DNA of 64,000 nucleotides from Methylocystis sp. IM3 (GTDB lineage: Bacteria; Pseudomonadota; Alphaproteobacteria; Rhizobiales; Beijerinckiaceae): positions 3,330,501-3,394,500 of the forward strand of contig NZ_JBBPBZ010000002.1 of the NCBI RefSeq assembly GCF_038070105.1, given 5' to 3'. The notes under the pieces are model-generated. The model made no database searches. It had not been told where the DNA came from and was given only the letters and a program-made list of their open reading frames with translations. Shown here in pieces: positions 29,899 through 36,815 of the stretch; position 1 is the first letter of the stretch, and each line of letters starts with the position of its first letter. The position numbers and the translations under genes were made by a program.

Positions 29899-30390
29899 AT
29901 GAAAACTCTCAAAGTTCTTATGGTTGCACTTCTTGCAAGCAGCACGGCGCATGCCGCCGCCCTGAGCGATATCAAGGGCGATGTCCTCGTCAACCACGGC
30001 GCAGGCTTCGCAAAGTTTGATAAATCGATCGACCTCGCTCCTGGCGACAAGATCAAGGTTGGCAAAAAGGCTACGGCCAAGCTCGTGTATTCTGACGGAT
30101 GCAGCGTCACCATCCCGGGCGGCGCGCTCGCGACCGTCGCGAAGCAGTCGCCCTGTTCGTTCCGGGCGCAGCTGACCGGCCGCGGCGAGAGCCCGGAGGA
30201 CGTGTGCCGGGACTCTGTCGATCCGCGTTGCTGCGGCGTTGGGGACAATGTCGCAGCCTGCGGGCTTCTCGTGGGCGGCATCGCCGGCGTCGGCGGCGGC
30301 ATCGCGGCCGCCTTGGCGACCCAGCAGCACTCCTATTCCACTTTCATCCCGCCGGCTGGCGTCACGCCGCCGGCTGGCGCCAGCCAGTAA
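29899..30390 (+). CDS. Secreted FecR-like protein of the exopolysaccharide locus
   Basis: A 163-residue protein with signal peptide MKTLKVLMVALLASSTAHA. The mature part, ALSDIKGDVLVNHGAGFAKFDKSIDLAPGDKIKVGKKATAKLVYSDGCSVTIPGGALATV, resembles a FecR-type beta domain. A Cys-rich segment (DPRCCGVGDNVAACG), a Gly-rich hydrophobic stretch (LLVGGIAGVGGGIAAAL) and a PPAGVTPPAGA tail follow. AAGGAG seven bases upstream supports ATG 29899. Its place between the export and polymerase genes suggests a role at the cell surface. Confidence 0.72.
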   Translation: MKTLKVLMVALLASSTAHAAALSDIKGDVLVNHGAGFAKFDKSIDLAPGDKIKVGKKATAKLVYSDGCSVTIPGGALATVAKQSPCSFRAQLTGRGESPEDVCRDSVDPRCCGVGDNVAACGLLVGGIAGVGGGIAAALATQQHSYSTFIPPAGVTPPAGASQ

Positions 30391-30423
30391 GGCGGAATCG
30401 CTGCAATAAATGGTCGAACCATT

Positions 30424-31923
30424 TTGCCCCTGTCGTCGCCCGGCAATTTGACTGGACGACGACAGGTGTTTTTTTACCTCACCTTCGCCTGTTTTCTCGC
30501 AAGCCTCGTCCTTGGCGGCCCGACGAAGCACGCCTCCCTTCAGGACGCGCTGCTTCAGCTTTGCGCCGTGCCGCTGCTCCTCCTGGCCGGCTGGCGGCTA
30601 TGCAATTTGCCGACAACACGGGAGATGCGTTGGTCGCTGGCGTTTTGCGCGGCCATACTCGCGCTTCCGCTCATTCAGCTCATACCGCTGCCCCCCCTCA
30701 TCTGGACACAGCTTCCAGGACGGGAGGCGCTGGTCTCCACGTATACGCTGCTTGGCCGCTCCCCCGACTGGGCCGCCATCAGCCTATCCGGCCAGGAGAC
30801 TTGGCTCTCGATGCTCTCTTTGCTTCCGCCGCTGACCCTTTTTCTCGCAGTCTTGACCCTCGACTGGAGGGAATGCCGCCTGTTGAGTCTGCTGCTGGTC
30901 GCATTTGCCGTGCTGAGCGCATTCGTCGCTCTCTTGCAGGCGGCGCAGGGCGTCGATAGTCCGTTTCGCTTCTACAACGTCGATTTGCGCGATCCGTCGC
31001 CCGTCGGATTTTTTGTCAACCGCAATCATCTTGGCGCTCTGCTTTATTGCGGAGCCGCATTCGCGACGGCCTGGCTTCTCGCGTCCTACGACGCCGTTCG
31101 ACTGGATCAAGACCGGATCGACCACCAGACCATCGTCACCATGGCCGGATCGGCGTTCGCCCTTGTCGCGCTCGTTTCCGTCGAGCTGGTCGTCAGGTCG
31201 CGCGCCGGCGTCCTGCTCCTGTTTCTCGGTTTGGGCGCGCTCCCCATCCTGGCGGCGATACGCCCCTCTCCCCACGCAGAATTCGACGGCGCCGAGTCGG
31301 AAAGCCTCGGGCGACGACACTGGCTCCCCGTCGCCGCCGCCTTCATCATGCTCGCGCTGGTCGCATTCTTCTTCGTAGGCTGGTCGTCGATCCAGGGCGT
31401 TTTCGACCGATTTGGCGCCGATCCGCTTTCCGATGAGCGGCCGGTCTTCGCCAGAGTGACCTTTTTTGCGACCAAGGCTTTCATGCCCGTCGGATCCGGC
31501 CTGGGCTCTTTTGTCTCCGCCTACCAGATGTTCGAAAAGCCGCGAGACATGTTCAGCGGCGTCTATGCGAACCACGCGCATAATGACCTGCTCGAACTGG
31601 CGCTGGAAACAGGCATGGCGGGCCTCATGCTCCTATGCGTATTTATTGTCTGGCTCGTCACGCGCGCGCGCAAGGTCTGGACGGCGATCAACCGGCCCGT
31701 TATCGACGTCTATTTGCAGGATGCGGCCATGATCGTCATTTTTCTCTTTCTCGGCCACTCGCTCATGGACTATCCGCTTCGCACGAACGCTCTGCTGTCA
31801 GTCTTTGCCTTTGCGTGCGCGCTCCTGATCAAGGCGCCCGGCGGCGGCGAAGCTCACACGCAAGGCAGGACGCGTCAGGAACGCCGGCGGCGGCGCGATG
31901 CATTGGCGCAAAACGCAGCCTGA
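30424..31923 (+). CDS. O-antigen ligase / Wzy-type polymerase family protein
   Basis: A 499-residue inner-membrane protein with about eleven hydrophobic segments. Conserved family elements are NRNHLGALLYCGAAFA in the middle and YANHAHNDLLELALETGMAGLMLL in the last third (HxHN...E.G..G of Wzy_C/WaaL). It would polymerise or ligate lipid-linked repeat units on the periplasmic side. The start is uncertain: TTG 30424 lacks a ribosome binding site and lies in a terminator-like hairpin; in-frame TTG 30445 or GTG 30466 are alternatives. Confidence 0.85.
   Translation: MPLSSPGNLTGRRQVFFYLTFACFLASLVLGGPTKHASLQDALLQLCAVPLLLLAGWRLCNLPTTREMRWSLAFCAAILALPLIQLIPLPPLIWTQLPGREALVSTYTLLGRSPDWAAISLSGQETWLSMLSLLPPLTLFLAVLTLDWRECRLLSLLLVAFAVLSAFVALLQAAQGVDSPFRFYNVDLRDPSPVGFFVNRNHLGALLYCGAAFATAWLLASYDAVRLDQDRIDHQTIVTMAGSAFALVALVSVELVVRSRAGVLLLFLGLGALPILAAIRPSPHAEFDGAESESLGRRHWLPVAAAFIMLALVAFFFVGWSSIQGVFDRFGADPLSDERPVFARVTFFATKAFMPVGSGLGSFVSAYQMFEKPRDMFSGVYANHAHNDLLELALETGMAGLMLLCVFIVWLVTRARKVWTAINRPVIDVYLQDAAMIVIFLFLGHSLMDYPLRTNALLSVFAFACALLIKAPGGGEAHTQGRTRQERRRRRDALAQNAA
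30429..30474 (+). terminator. Hairpin plus T-run at the start of the O-antigen ligase gene
   Basis: CCTGTCGTCG (30429-30438) and CGACGACAGG (30457-30466) form a perfect 10-bp stem with an 18-base loop, followed by TGTTTTTTT. It looks like an intrinsic terminator for the FecR-like gene but overlaps the first codons of the ligase frame. It may attenuate the ligase, or the true ligase start may be further in. Confidence 0.55.
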
Positions 31924-32098
31924 TACCTCGCTCTCGAACCTGAAGGCTCTTCTGCCGCCCACCAGCGGGCGTTTCGGACCACGGGATTGTCGGCCGCGTC
32001 CTTTTGAGACACCATGTCTCCTCTCGACCGCAACCGCGCGCACGTTTTCATGCCGGCGAACGAAAGTGGCTCAATCGACGATGCAAGACTTGCGCTGA

Positions 32099-33283
32099 AT
32101 GCCTGAAGCCGAAACCATCATTTGCGCCCTGTTGCGCGGCGAACGCCCGACCTGGCCGGCGGATGGAAATGACGCATTCACGAGCCTCTTTCTCGAACGG
32201 AGCGCGTATCATGGGGTTCAGGCATTACTTCACCAGCATCTGACCAATGGGACATTCCGCGAGCTGGGCTGGCCCCCATCCATTCTGGACGCATGCAGAG
32301 AGGCGGCTGTCGGCCAGGCGATGTGGGAAATGCGCCATAAGGAAATTCTGGGGAGCCTCCTGGACCGCCTCGCCGAGATCGGCGTACGCCCCATTCTTTT
32401 CAAGGGAACCGCGCTCGCTTACAGCGCCTATCCCGCGCCCTTCATGAGGAGGAGAGGCGACACGGACGCGCTCATCCCGCTTCACGCGAAAGAGCAAAGC
32501 TGCGAGGCGCTCGAATCGCTGGGTTTCCGCCGCACGGCCTGCGCGCGCGGCGATCTCGTCAGCAACGCCATAGAGTATGCGATCGAGGACGCGGGCCTTG
32601 GCGCGCATGAAATCGACCTCCATTGGCGGATCAGCAATGCCCAGGTGCTTTCCAGACTGTTTTCTTATGATGAACTGGTCCGCGCCGCCTCTCCTCTACC
32701 AGCTTTGAGCCCCCACGCAATTGGACCTGGCGATATGCACGCGCTGGCTATCGCCTGCATGCATCGAGCCGAACACAAGGAATGCCCCTATTTTGTGGAT
32801 GGGGTTGAATACTACGACGGCGATCGTCTCATATGGTTTTATGATATGAGCCTGATCTGCAAGAACTGGGAAAGCGCCGATTACGACGCCTTCTTCGATC
32901 TCGTCGAGGAAAAGCGCTTGCTCAACAATTGCCTCGAGGCGCTCGAAAAGGCGAGGGCGTATTTCGGAAGCGGGCCGTCACGCGAGATCGTGGAGCGGCG
33001 GCGGAAAACGGGCGCAAATGATGTTATCTCGACTTATCTCGCCGCTTCGCCGCTGGATCAGTATTCTGCAAATTTCGCGGCGATCCCGGGCGCAGGGGAC
33101 AAGCTACGTTTTCTGATACAAATTCTTTTTCCTCCCGTCGAATATATGCGCGAAATGTATGCCCACGTCGAACCGAACTGGCTGGCGTGGCTTTATGTGC
33201 ATCGCATCGTGAACACGGTCGCGAAGCGATTGAAGAGAACGTTTCCCGCGCTTTTTCAATTCGGGGACGCGGATCGGAGCTGA
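32099..33283 (+). CDS. Nucleotidyltransferase-family protein linked to RiPP clusters
   Basis: A 394-residue protein of the NTP_transf_5 type. The signature is IRPILFKGTALAYSAYPAPFMRRRGDTDALIPLHAKEQSCEALESLGFRR near residues 98-150 (KGxxL, then R..GDTDxLI with the metal-binding acidic pair). Further conserved parts are EIDLHWRISN and DMHALAIACMHRAEHK. In lasso-peptide loci with HPr-kinase-like and PqqD-like genes this family is a recurrent neighbour and is thought to modify the product or precursor; the reaction is unknown. Here it converges on the lasso operon. Confidence 0.82.
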   Translation: MPEAETIICALLRGERPTWPADGNDAFTSLFLERSAYHGVQALLHQHLTNGTFRELGWPPSILDACREAAVGQAMWEMRHKEILGSLLDRLAEIGVRPILFKGTALAYSAYPAPFMRRRGDTDALIPLHAKEQSCEALESLGFRRTACARGDLVSNAIEYAIEDAGLGAHEIDLHWRISNAQVLSRLFSYDELVRAASPLPALSPHAIGPGDMHALAIACMHRAEHKECPYFVDGVEYYDGDRLIWFYDMSLICKNWESADYDAFFDLVEEKRLLNNCLEALEKARAYFGSGPSREIVERRRKTGANDVISTYLAASPLDQYSANFAAIPGAGDKLRFLIQILFPPVEYMREMYAHVEPNWLAWLYVHRIVNTVAKRLKRTFPALFQFGDADRS

Positions 33284-33356
33284 AAAATAATGCTCCCGAT
33301 CTAAAGCCAAAAGATCAGGCGGGGGAACAGTCGTAGCCGCGCCCGTCCTCCCTGCG

Positions 33357-35108
33357 TCACGCCGGCGCGATCAAGCGCCCTTGTTCAAGTCGCAGGACCT
33401 GGCAGGCGGCGCCGACGCGCGCGGGGCGATGGGTCACGAGGACCATCGTCACCCGACCGACGAGCGCCTCTATCCCTTCCAGAACCATTCGCTCGTTCGC
33501 CTCGTCCAGCGAACTTGTCGGTTCATCGAGGATCAGGAGAGCGGGGCGACGGAGAAGAGCGCGCGCGAGGGCCAGTCTTTGCCTTTCGCCGCCGGAAAAC
33601 CGCGTTCCGCGATCGCCGACGATCGTCTCGAGCCCCTCGGGCAGCGCATCGACAAACCCCGCCGCTCCGGCCAGCGTCAGCGCCTCGCGCAGTTCGGACT
33701 GACTTGCATGGGGTTTGGCGATCGACAAATTCGCCCGAATGGTGGAGTGAAACAGAAAGGGATCCTGCGCGACATAAGCGATGGATTGCCGCCATAGCTG
33801 CGCCAGTTCGCCTGTCAGCTCCCGGTCGTCGATGCGGATTTTGCCCTCCGTGGGGGACAGGAGCCCGGCCAGCAAATCGAGAAGCGTGCTCTTGCCGGCT
33901 CCAGAAGAGCCGGTCAGGACAGTCAGTGCGCCTTTCGGCAGGCGCAGGGTGACGTCGCGCAACGCCTCTGGCGCGTTTGCCGCATGCGCGAAGGAGACCT
34001 TGTCGAAGCGTATCTCTCTCTCGAGGTTGAACGCCTGCTGCGGCTCGCCATGCGGCGTTTCGCGCGCCGCTGAGCAGTCCCTCAAGAGCGCCAGAATGGT
34101 CTGGGCGGCGGGCGCGACGTGCAAGAGCTCCTGCGCCGCCTGCTGTAGAGACTGCACCAGGGGCAGGAGCCGGTAGAAGATCAGAGCCAGCACCAGAACC
34201 TGCGCCACCGGCATGTGAAACGCGCCGGCGCTGACGCCGAGGAAAACCGCGACCGCACAGGCGCCGGCGATCTCTTGCATCGTCCGGGCGTTGCCCTGGC
34301 TTTTGACGAAAGACAGGAAATTTCGCCTTATCTCGTCGACGGTTGTGGCGAAGGCCGAGACATATTGCTCTTCGGCGACATAGCTTTTGGCGATCTTCAG
34401 CCCGGCGAGAAACTCGGAGACCGCATGCTGGTAGTCCTGATAGGCGGTCGTCAGCGCTTCGCCGAGGCGCAGACTTTCGCTCAGCCTGCCCCGCGCAATC
34501 CAGACAAGGGAGAAACCGACTGCGAGCGCAGCAAGGGTCAAGACGGGGGCGATCACGCAAGCTGCGGCGATATGCGCGCCGATGAGCAACATGCGGCTCG
34601 GCATTTGCAGCGCGTAATACACCGCCGTGTCGAGGCGATCGGTCTCGGCGGTGAGAGCGGCCAGCAAATCCGCAGGCCGAAGCCGGCGCAAAAAGGACCA
34701 GTTGGCGTGTGCGATCGCCGAATAAAGACGGACGCGCGTTTCGCTCAGAAAATTCAGGCGCAAGTTGGTGAGGTAAAGGTCGCTCCGGCGATTGAGCAGC
34801 GAACGGGCCGCCGCCACGGCGATGAAGATCGCCAATACGCTGGTGAGATTGAGCTGCACGCCGAGACGTTGCAGCCAATGCGGCAGCCAGGTCATCGGTC
34901 CCTGCGTCGGCCCGCCGGCGGGATCGAGCGACTGGATCAGCGGAACCAGAAAAAGCAGCGCCGCGCCTTCGCTCAGGCCCGAACTCAAAGCCAGGGCGCT
35001 GGCGATAAAGAGGCGACGCGCTCCCACTTCGGCGACGAGCAATCGCCAGAAGCGCGCAATCTGACGTAACGCGTCGAGAACAGTGGCGGCGGCGGGCGCG
35101 TCGCTCAA
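33357..35108 (-). CDS. ABC exporter (fused TMD-NBD), likely lasso-peptide exporter
   Basis: A 583-residue half-transporter. Six membrane helices span residues 25-320, and the ATPase domain has Walker A TGSSGAGKSTLLDLLAG near residue 400, signature FSGGERQRLALARALLRRP near 503, Walker B ALLILDEPTSSLDE and H-loop VLVTHRPARV. There is no N-terminal C39 peptidase, in line with a separate leader protease in the cluster. It starts at TTG 35108 with GGAG eight bases upstream. As last gene of the operon it is the probable exporter and immunity factor. Confidence 0.9.
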   Translation of the reverse strand: MSDAPAAATVLDALRQIARFWRLLVAEVGARRLFIASALALSSGLSEGAALLFLVPLIQSLDPAGGPTQGPMTWLPHWLQRLGVQLNLTSVLAIFIAVAAARSLLNRRSDLYLTNLRLNFLSETRVRLYSAIAHANWSFLRRLRPADLLAALTAETDRLDTAVYYALQMPSRMLLIGAHIAAACVIAPVLTLAALAVGFSLVWIARGRLSESLRLGEALTTAYQDYQHAVSEFLAGLKIAKSYVAEEQYVSAFATTVDEIRRNFLSFVKSQGNARTMQEIAGACAVAVFLGVSAGAFHMPVAQVLVLALIFYRLLPLVQSLQQAAQELLHVAPAAQTILALLRDCSAARETPHGEPQQAFNLEREIRFDKVSFAHAANAPEALRDVTLRLPKGALTVLTGSSGAGKSTLLDLLAGLLSPTEGKIRIDDRELTGELAQLWRQSIAYVAQDPFLFHSTIRANLSIAKPHASQSELREALTLAGAAGFVDALPEGLETIVGDRGTRFSGGERQRLALARALLRRPALLILDEPTSSLDEANERMVLEGIEALVGRVTMVLVTHRPARVGAACQVLRLEQGRLIAPA

Positions 35109-35171
35109 ATTGGAAATCTCCAGGGCCGCGAAGTTTTACGGAGACTTTGGCAGGTCGAGGAGGCGCACGGC

Positions 35172-35315
35172 CTAGCCGGAGAGCTCCGCGCGATTGTCCC
35201 CAGGCTCGGCCACGGCGCATTCATCCGACCGGCCGAACCAGCCCGCGAAGGACGCCAACGCCTCCGGGTCGTCCAAAGCCCGCCCGACCGCCGGCAGACC
35301 CCGGAGTCGGCGCAT
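35172..35315 (-). CDS. 47-residue ORF coupled to the PqqD-like gene, unknown
   Basis: ATG 35315 overlaps the stop of the PqqD-like gene by one base (TAATG). The frame reads MRRLRGLPAVGRALDDPEAL, then ASFAGWFGRSDECAVAEPGD, then NRAELSG and stop. Third-position GC is high like that of real genes nearby, and the gene fills most of the gap before the ABC exporter. It has no leader motif, so it is not a second precursor. It may be a small accessory protein or a remnant. Confidence 0.4.
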   Translation of the reverse strand: MRRLRGLPAVGRALDDPEALASFAGWFGRSDECAVAEPGDNRAELSG

Positions 35316-35593
35316 TATGCGTCCTTCATCCACAACAGACGACGGGCCAGCAGCTCTTCCACCAATTGCGCGATATCGCGGTCGAGCTCATCCGGCGCCA
35401 CCTCGAATTCGTCCAACAGGCTCTCGCGAGCCTCTTCGAGCGCCTTTCCATCCCTGATGCATCGGAACATGCAGGCGCCGACCTGGTTGAGGCCGTAATA
35501 GGTTCCATTTCTCAGATCCAGAAGGACGATTTCCTCTCCGACCTCCTGAACCAGGATATCGGGAGAAATGACCAGATTATCGACCGAGTTCAT
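35315..35593 (-). CDS. PqqD-like RRE protein (lasso B1)
   Basis: A 92-residue winged-helix peptide-binding protein: LVISPDILVQEVGEEIVLLDLRNGTYYGLNQVGACMFRCIRDGKALEEARESLLDEFEVAPDELDRDIAQLVEELLARRLL. This is the PqqD fold, which in lasso clusters binds the YxxPxL part of the precursor leader and presents it to the B2 protease. Its ATG overlaps the stop of the kinase gene (ATGA). No pqqA, B, C or E genes are present, so a PQQ role is ruled out here. Confidence 0.9.
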   Translation of the reverse strand: MNSVDNLVISPDILVQEVGEEIVLLDLRNGTYYGLNQVGACMFRCIRDGKALEEARESLLDEFEVAPDELDRDIAQLVEELLARRLLWMKDA

Positions 35594-36543
35594 GAGGTCG
35601 CTCCCTCGGATGTCGCATGCTCGACGATGGCCTTTCGCACCCGCCCGAGTTCATCGAGCCGCCGCGGATAATCGAGTTCGTAACCGACGAGCGCATCTGT
35701 CAGAGCTGCTATCCGTTTGAAGTGGCTGGCGACGATGGCGGGGTCCTCCACGTCGAGCAGGAAAGAATTCTTCGCCCAGCCCATGAGGGTTTCGGCTTTG
35801 GTGAGTTTGCGGAAGACAGTCTCTTGCGCGCCGCCGTCCCCCAGAAAATAGGCGACGCGCAAGGGCCGGGGCTGATCGCAATAGGCGAGTCCGGATCCGG
35901 CCAGAAACCGGGTCTTTGTCGTGAAATGCAATGCCGCGGCGCGCTCGACGCCGCTTTTCGACAGGATTTTTTCGCTGTCGCTCCAGAGGCGAACGGACGG
36001 ATGGCCAGGCGCCACCTGGAACCCATCGTCGCAAGGCTCGAGCATCAATCCGTCATCGACGAGGAGGCGATGCCCGCTGCTTGCGAAGCTGGCCACCAAC
36101 GTCGATTTGCCGCGCCCCGACTGGCCGAGAAACACAACCGCCGACTCCCCGATTTCGACGGCGCCGCCGTGAAACACATAGCGCCCCCGATTCCCCAGCA
36201 GGACTGGAAGAACCTGACTTTGGAACAGGTGGTGCGGGGTCGCGTCATCGACGCCCGGCGCGGGAAAACAGGAGATGCGGGAGCCCTCCTCCGCCACCTC
36301 GAAATCCGCCAGACCGGGAAAGCGCAGGAGATAGCCGGACGGCATGCGGTAAAATTGCGCGGCGCGGCTTCCGTCCGGAAAAACCCACTCATAGAAAGGC
36401 GGGTCCAATTCGCGCCCCTGTTGGCGCGGCGCCAAAATCGTGAAATCGGAAACCCCCACACCGCTCTCCGAACCCGAGTCCCGCACGCGAGCCGTCATCC
36501 ACATGCTTCGAGGGAAATCGGCAACCGAAAAAGAGCGACCCAC
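35590..36543 (-). CDS. HPr-kinase-like enzyme of the lasso cluster
   Basis: A 317-residue protein with a C-terminal HprK-type kinase fold. The P-loop VVFLGQSGRGKSTLVASF lies at residues 137-154, preceded by YVFHGGAVEIGESA and followed by RLLVDDGLMLE, in the order of the HPr kinase family. Related enzymes in lasso clusters phosphorylate a Ser of the precursor (known for paeninodin). There is no PTS gene nearby. It begins at GTG 36543; an internal ATG at 36501 is possible, as no strong ribosome binding site is seen. Confidence 0.85.
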   Translation of the reverse strand: MGRSFSVADFPRSMWMTARVRDSGSESGVGVSDFTILAPRQQGRELDPPFYEWVFPDGSRAAQFYRMPSGYLLRFPGLADFEVAEEGSRISCFPAPGVDDATPHHLFQSQVLPVLLGNRGRYVFHGGAVEIGESAVVFLGQSGRGKSTLVASFASSGHRLLVDDGLMLEPCDDGFQVAPGHPSVRLWSDSEKILSKSGVERAAALHFTTKTRFLAGSGLAYCDQPRPLRVAYFLGDGGAQETVFRKLTKAETLMGWAKNSFLLDVEDPAIVASHFKRIAALTDALVGYELDYPRRLDELGRVRKAIVEHATSEGATS

Positions 36544-36607
36544 AACGGATGTCGGATCCGCCGCGAAACCTTTCTGTTTCAGCTCCCGATCTCTGAGCAG
36601 GCGCGAC

Positions 36608-36772
36608 TCAAGGCCTAGCGCGGTTCGGGCCGGGATGCTCGTGATTCTCTCTGCGGCCCGAGCAGCCGGATTGGACCAGTTTCTTCACGGTCCCATAGAC
36701 AGTCAATTCCGGACGCGCATAGGTTTTCCGGTCAGCGTCCGCCTGCGACGGCTCAATATTTTTCTGGTCCAT
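36608..36772 (-). CDS. Lasso peptide precursor
   Basis: A 54-residue peptide between the cyclase and kinase genes, preceded by AGGAG seven bases from the ATG. The leader is MDQKNIEPSQADADRKT, then Y18-A-R-P21-E-L23-T-V-Y-G27, the YxxPxLxxxG motif bound by B1 proteins in lasso systems, then TVKKLVQ. The predicted core after Q34 is SGCSGRRENHEHPGPNRARP: Ser1 to Glu42 (core position 8) gives an eight-residue ring; cleavage after S35 would give Gly1 and a seven-residue ring. The usual Thr at -2 is Val33. It is too short to be found by ordinary gene length cut-offs. Confidence 0.85.
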   Translation of the reverse strand: MDQKNIEPSQADADRKTYARPELTVYGTVKKLVQSGCSGRRENHEHPGPNRARP

Positions 36773-36815
36773 AGGTCTCTCCTTAAGGCAGACGCGATCA
36801 GAAATGCAGGCGGGA

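Noticed and set aside
31898..32098. A 66-codon frame ending just before the nucleotidyltransferase start
   Set aside because: It overlaps the end of the O-antigen ligase gene, has no ribosome binding site, and its composition (MHWRKTQPDTSLSNLKALL...) does not look like a protein or a RiPP precursor.
35315..35593. PQQ biosynthesis protein PqqD
   Set aside because: The fold is PqqD-like, but pqqA, B, C and E are absent and the neighbours are lasso genes, so it is a leader-binding RRE protein.
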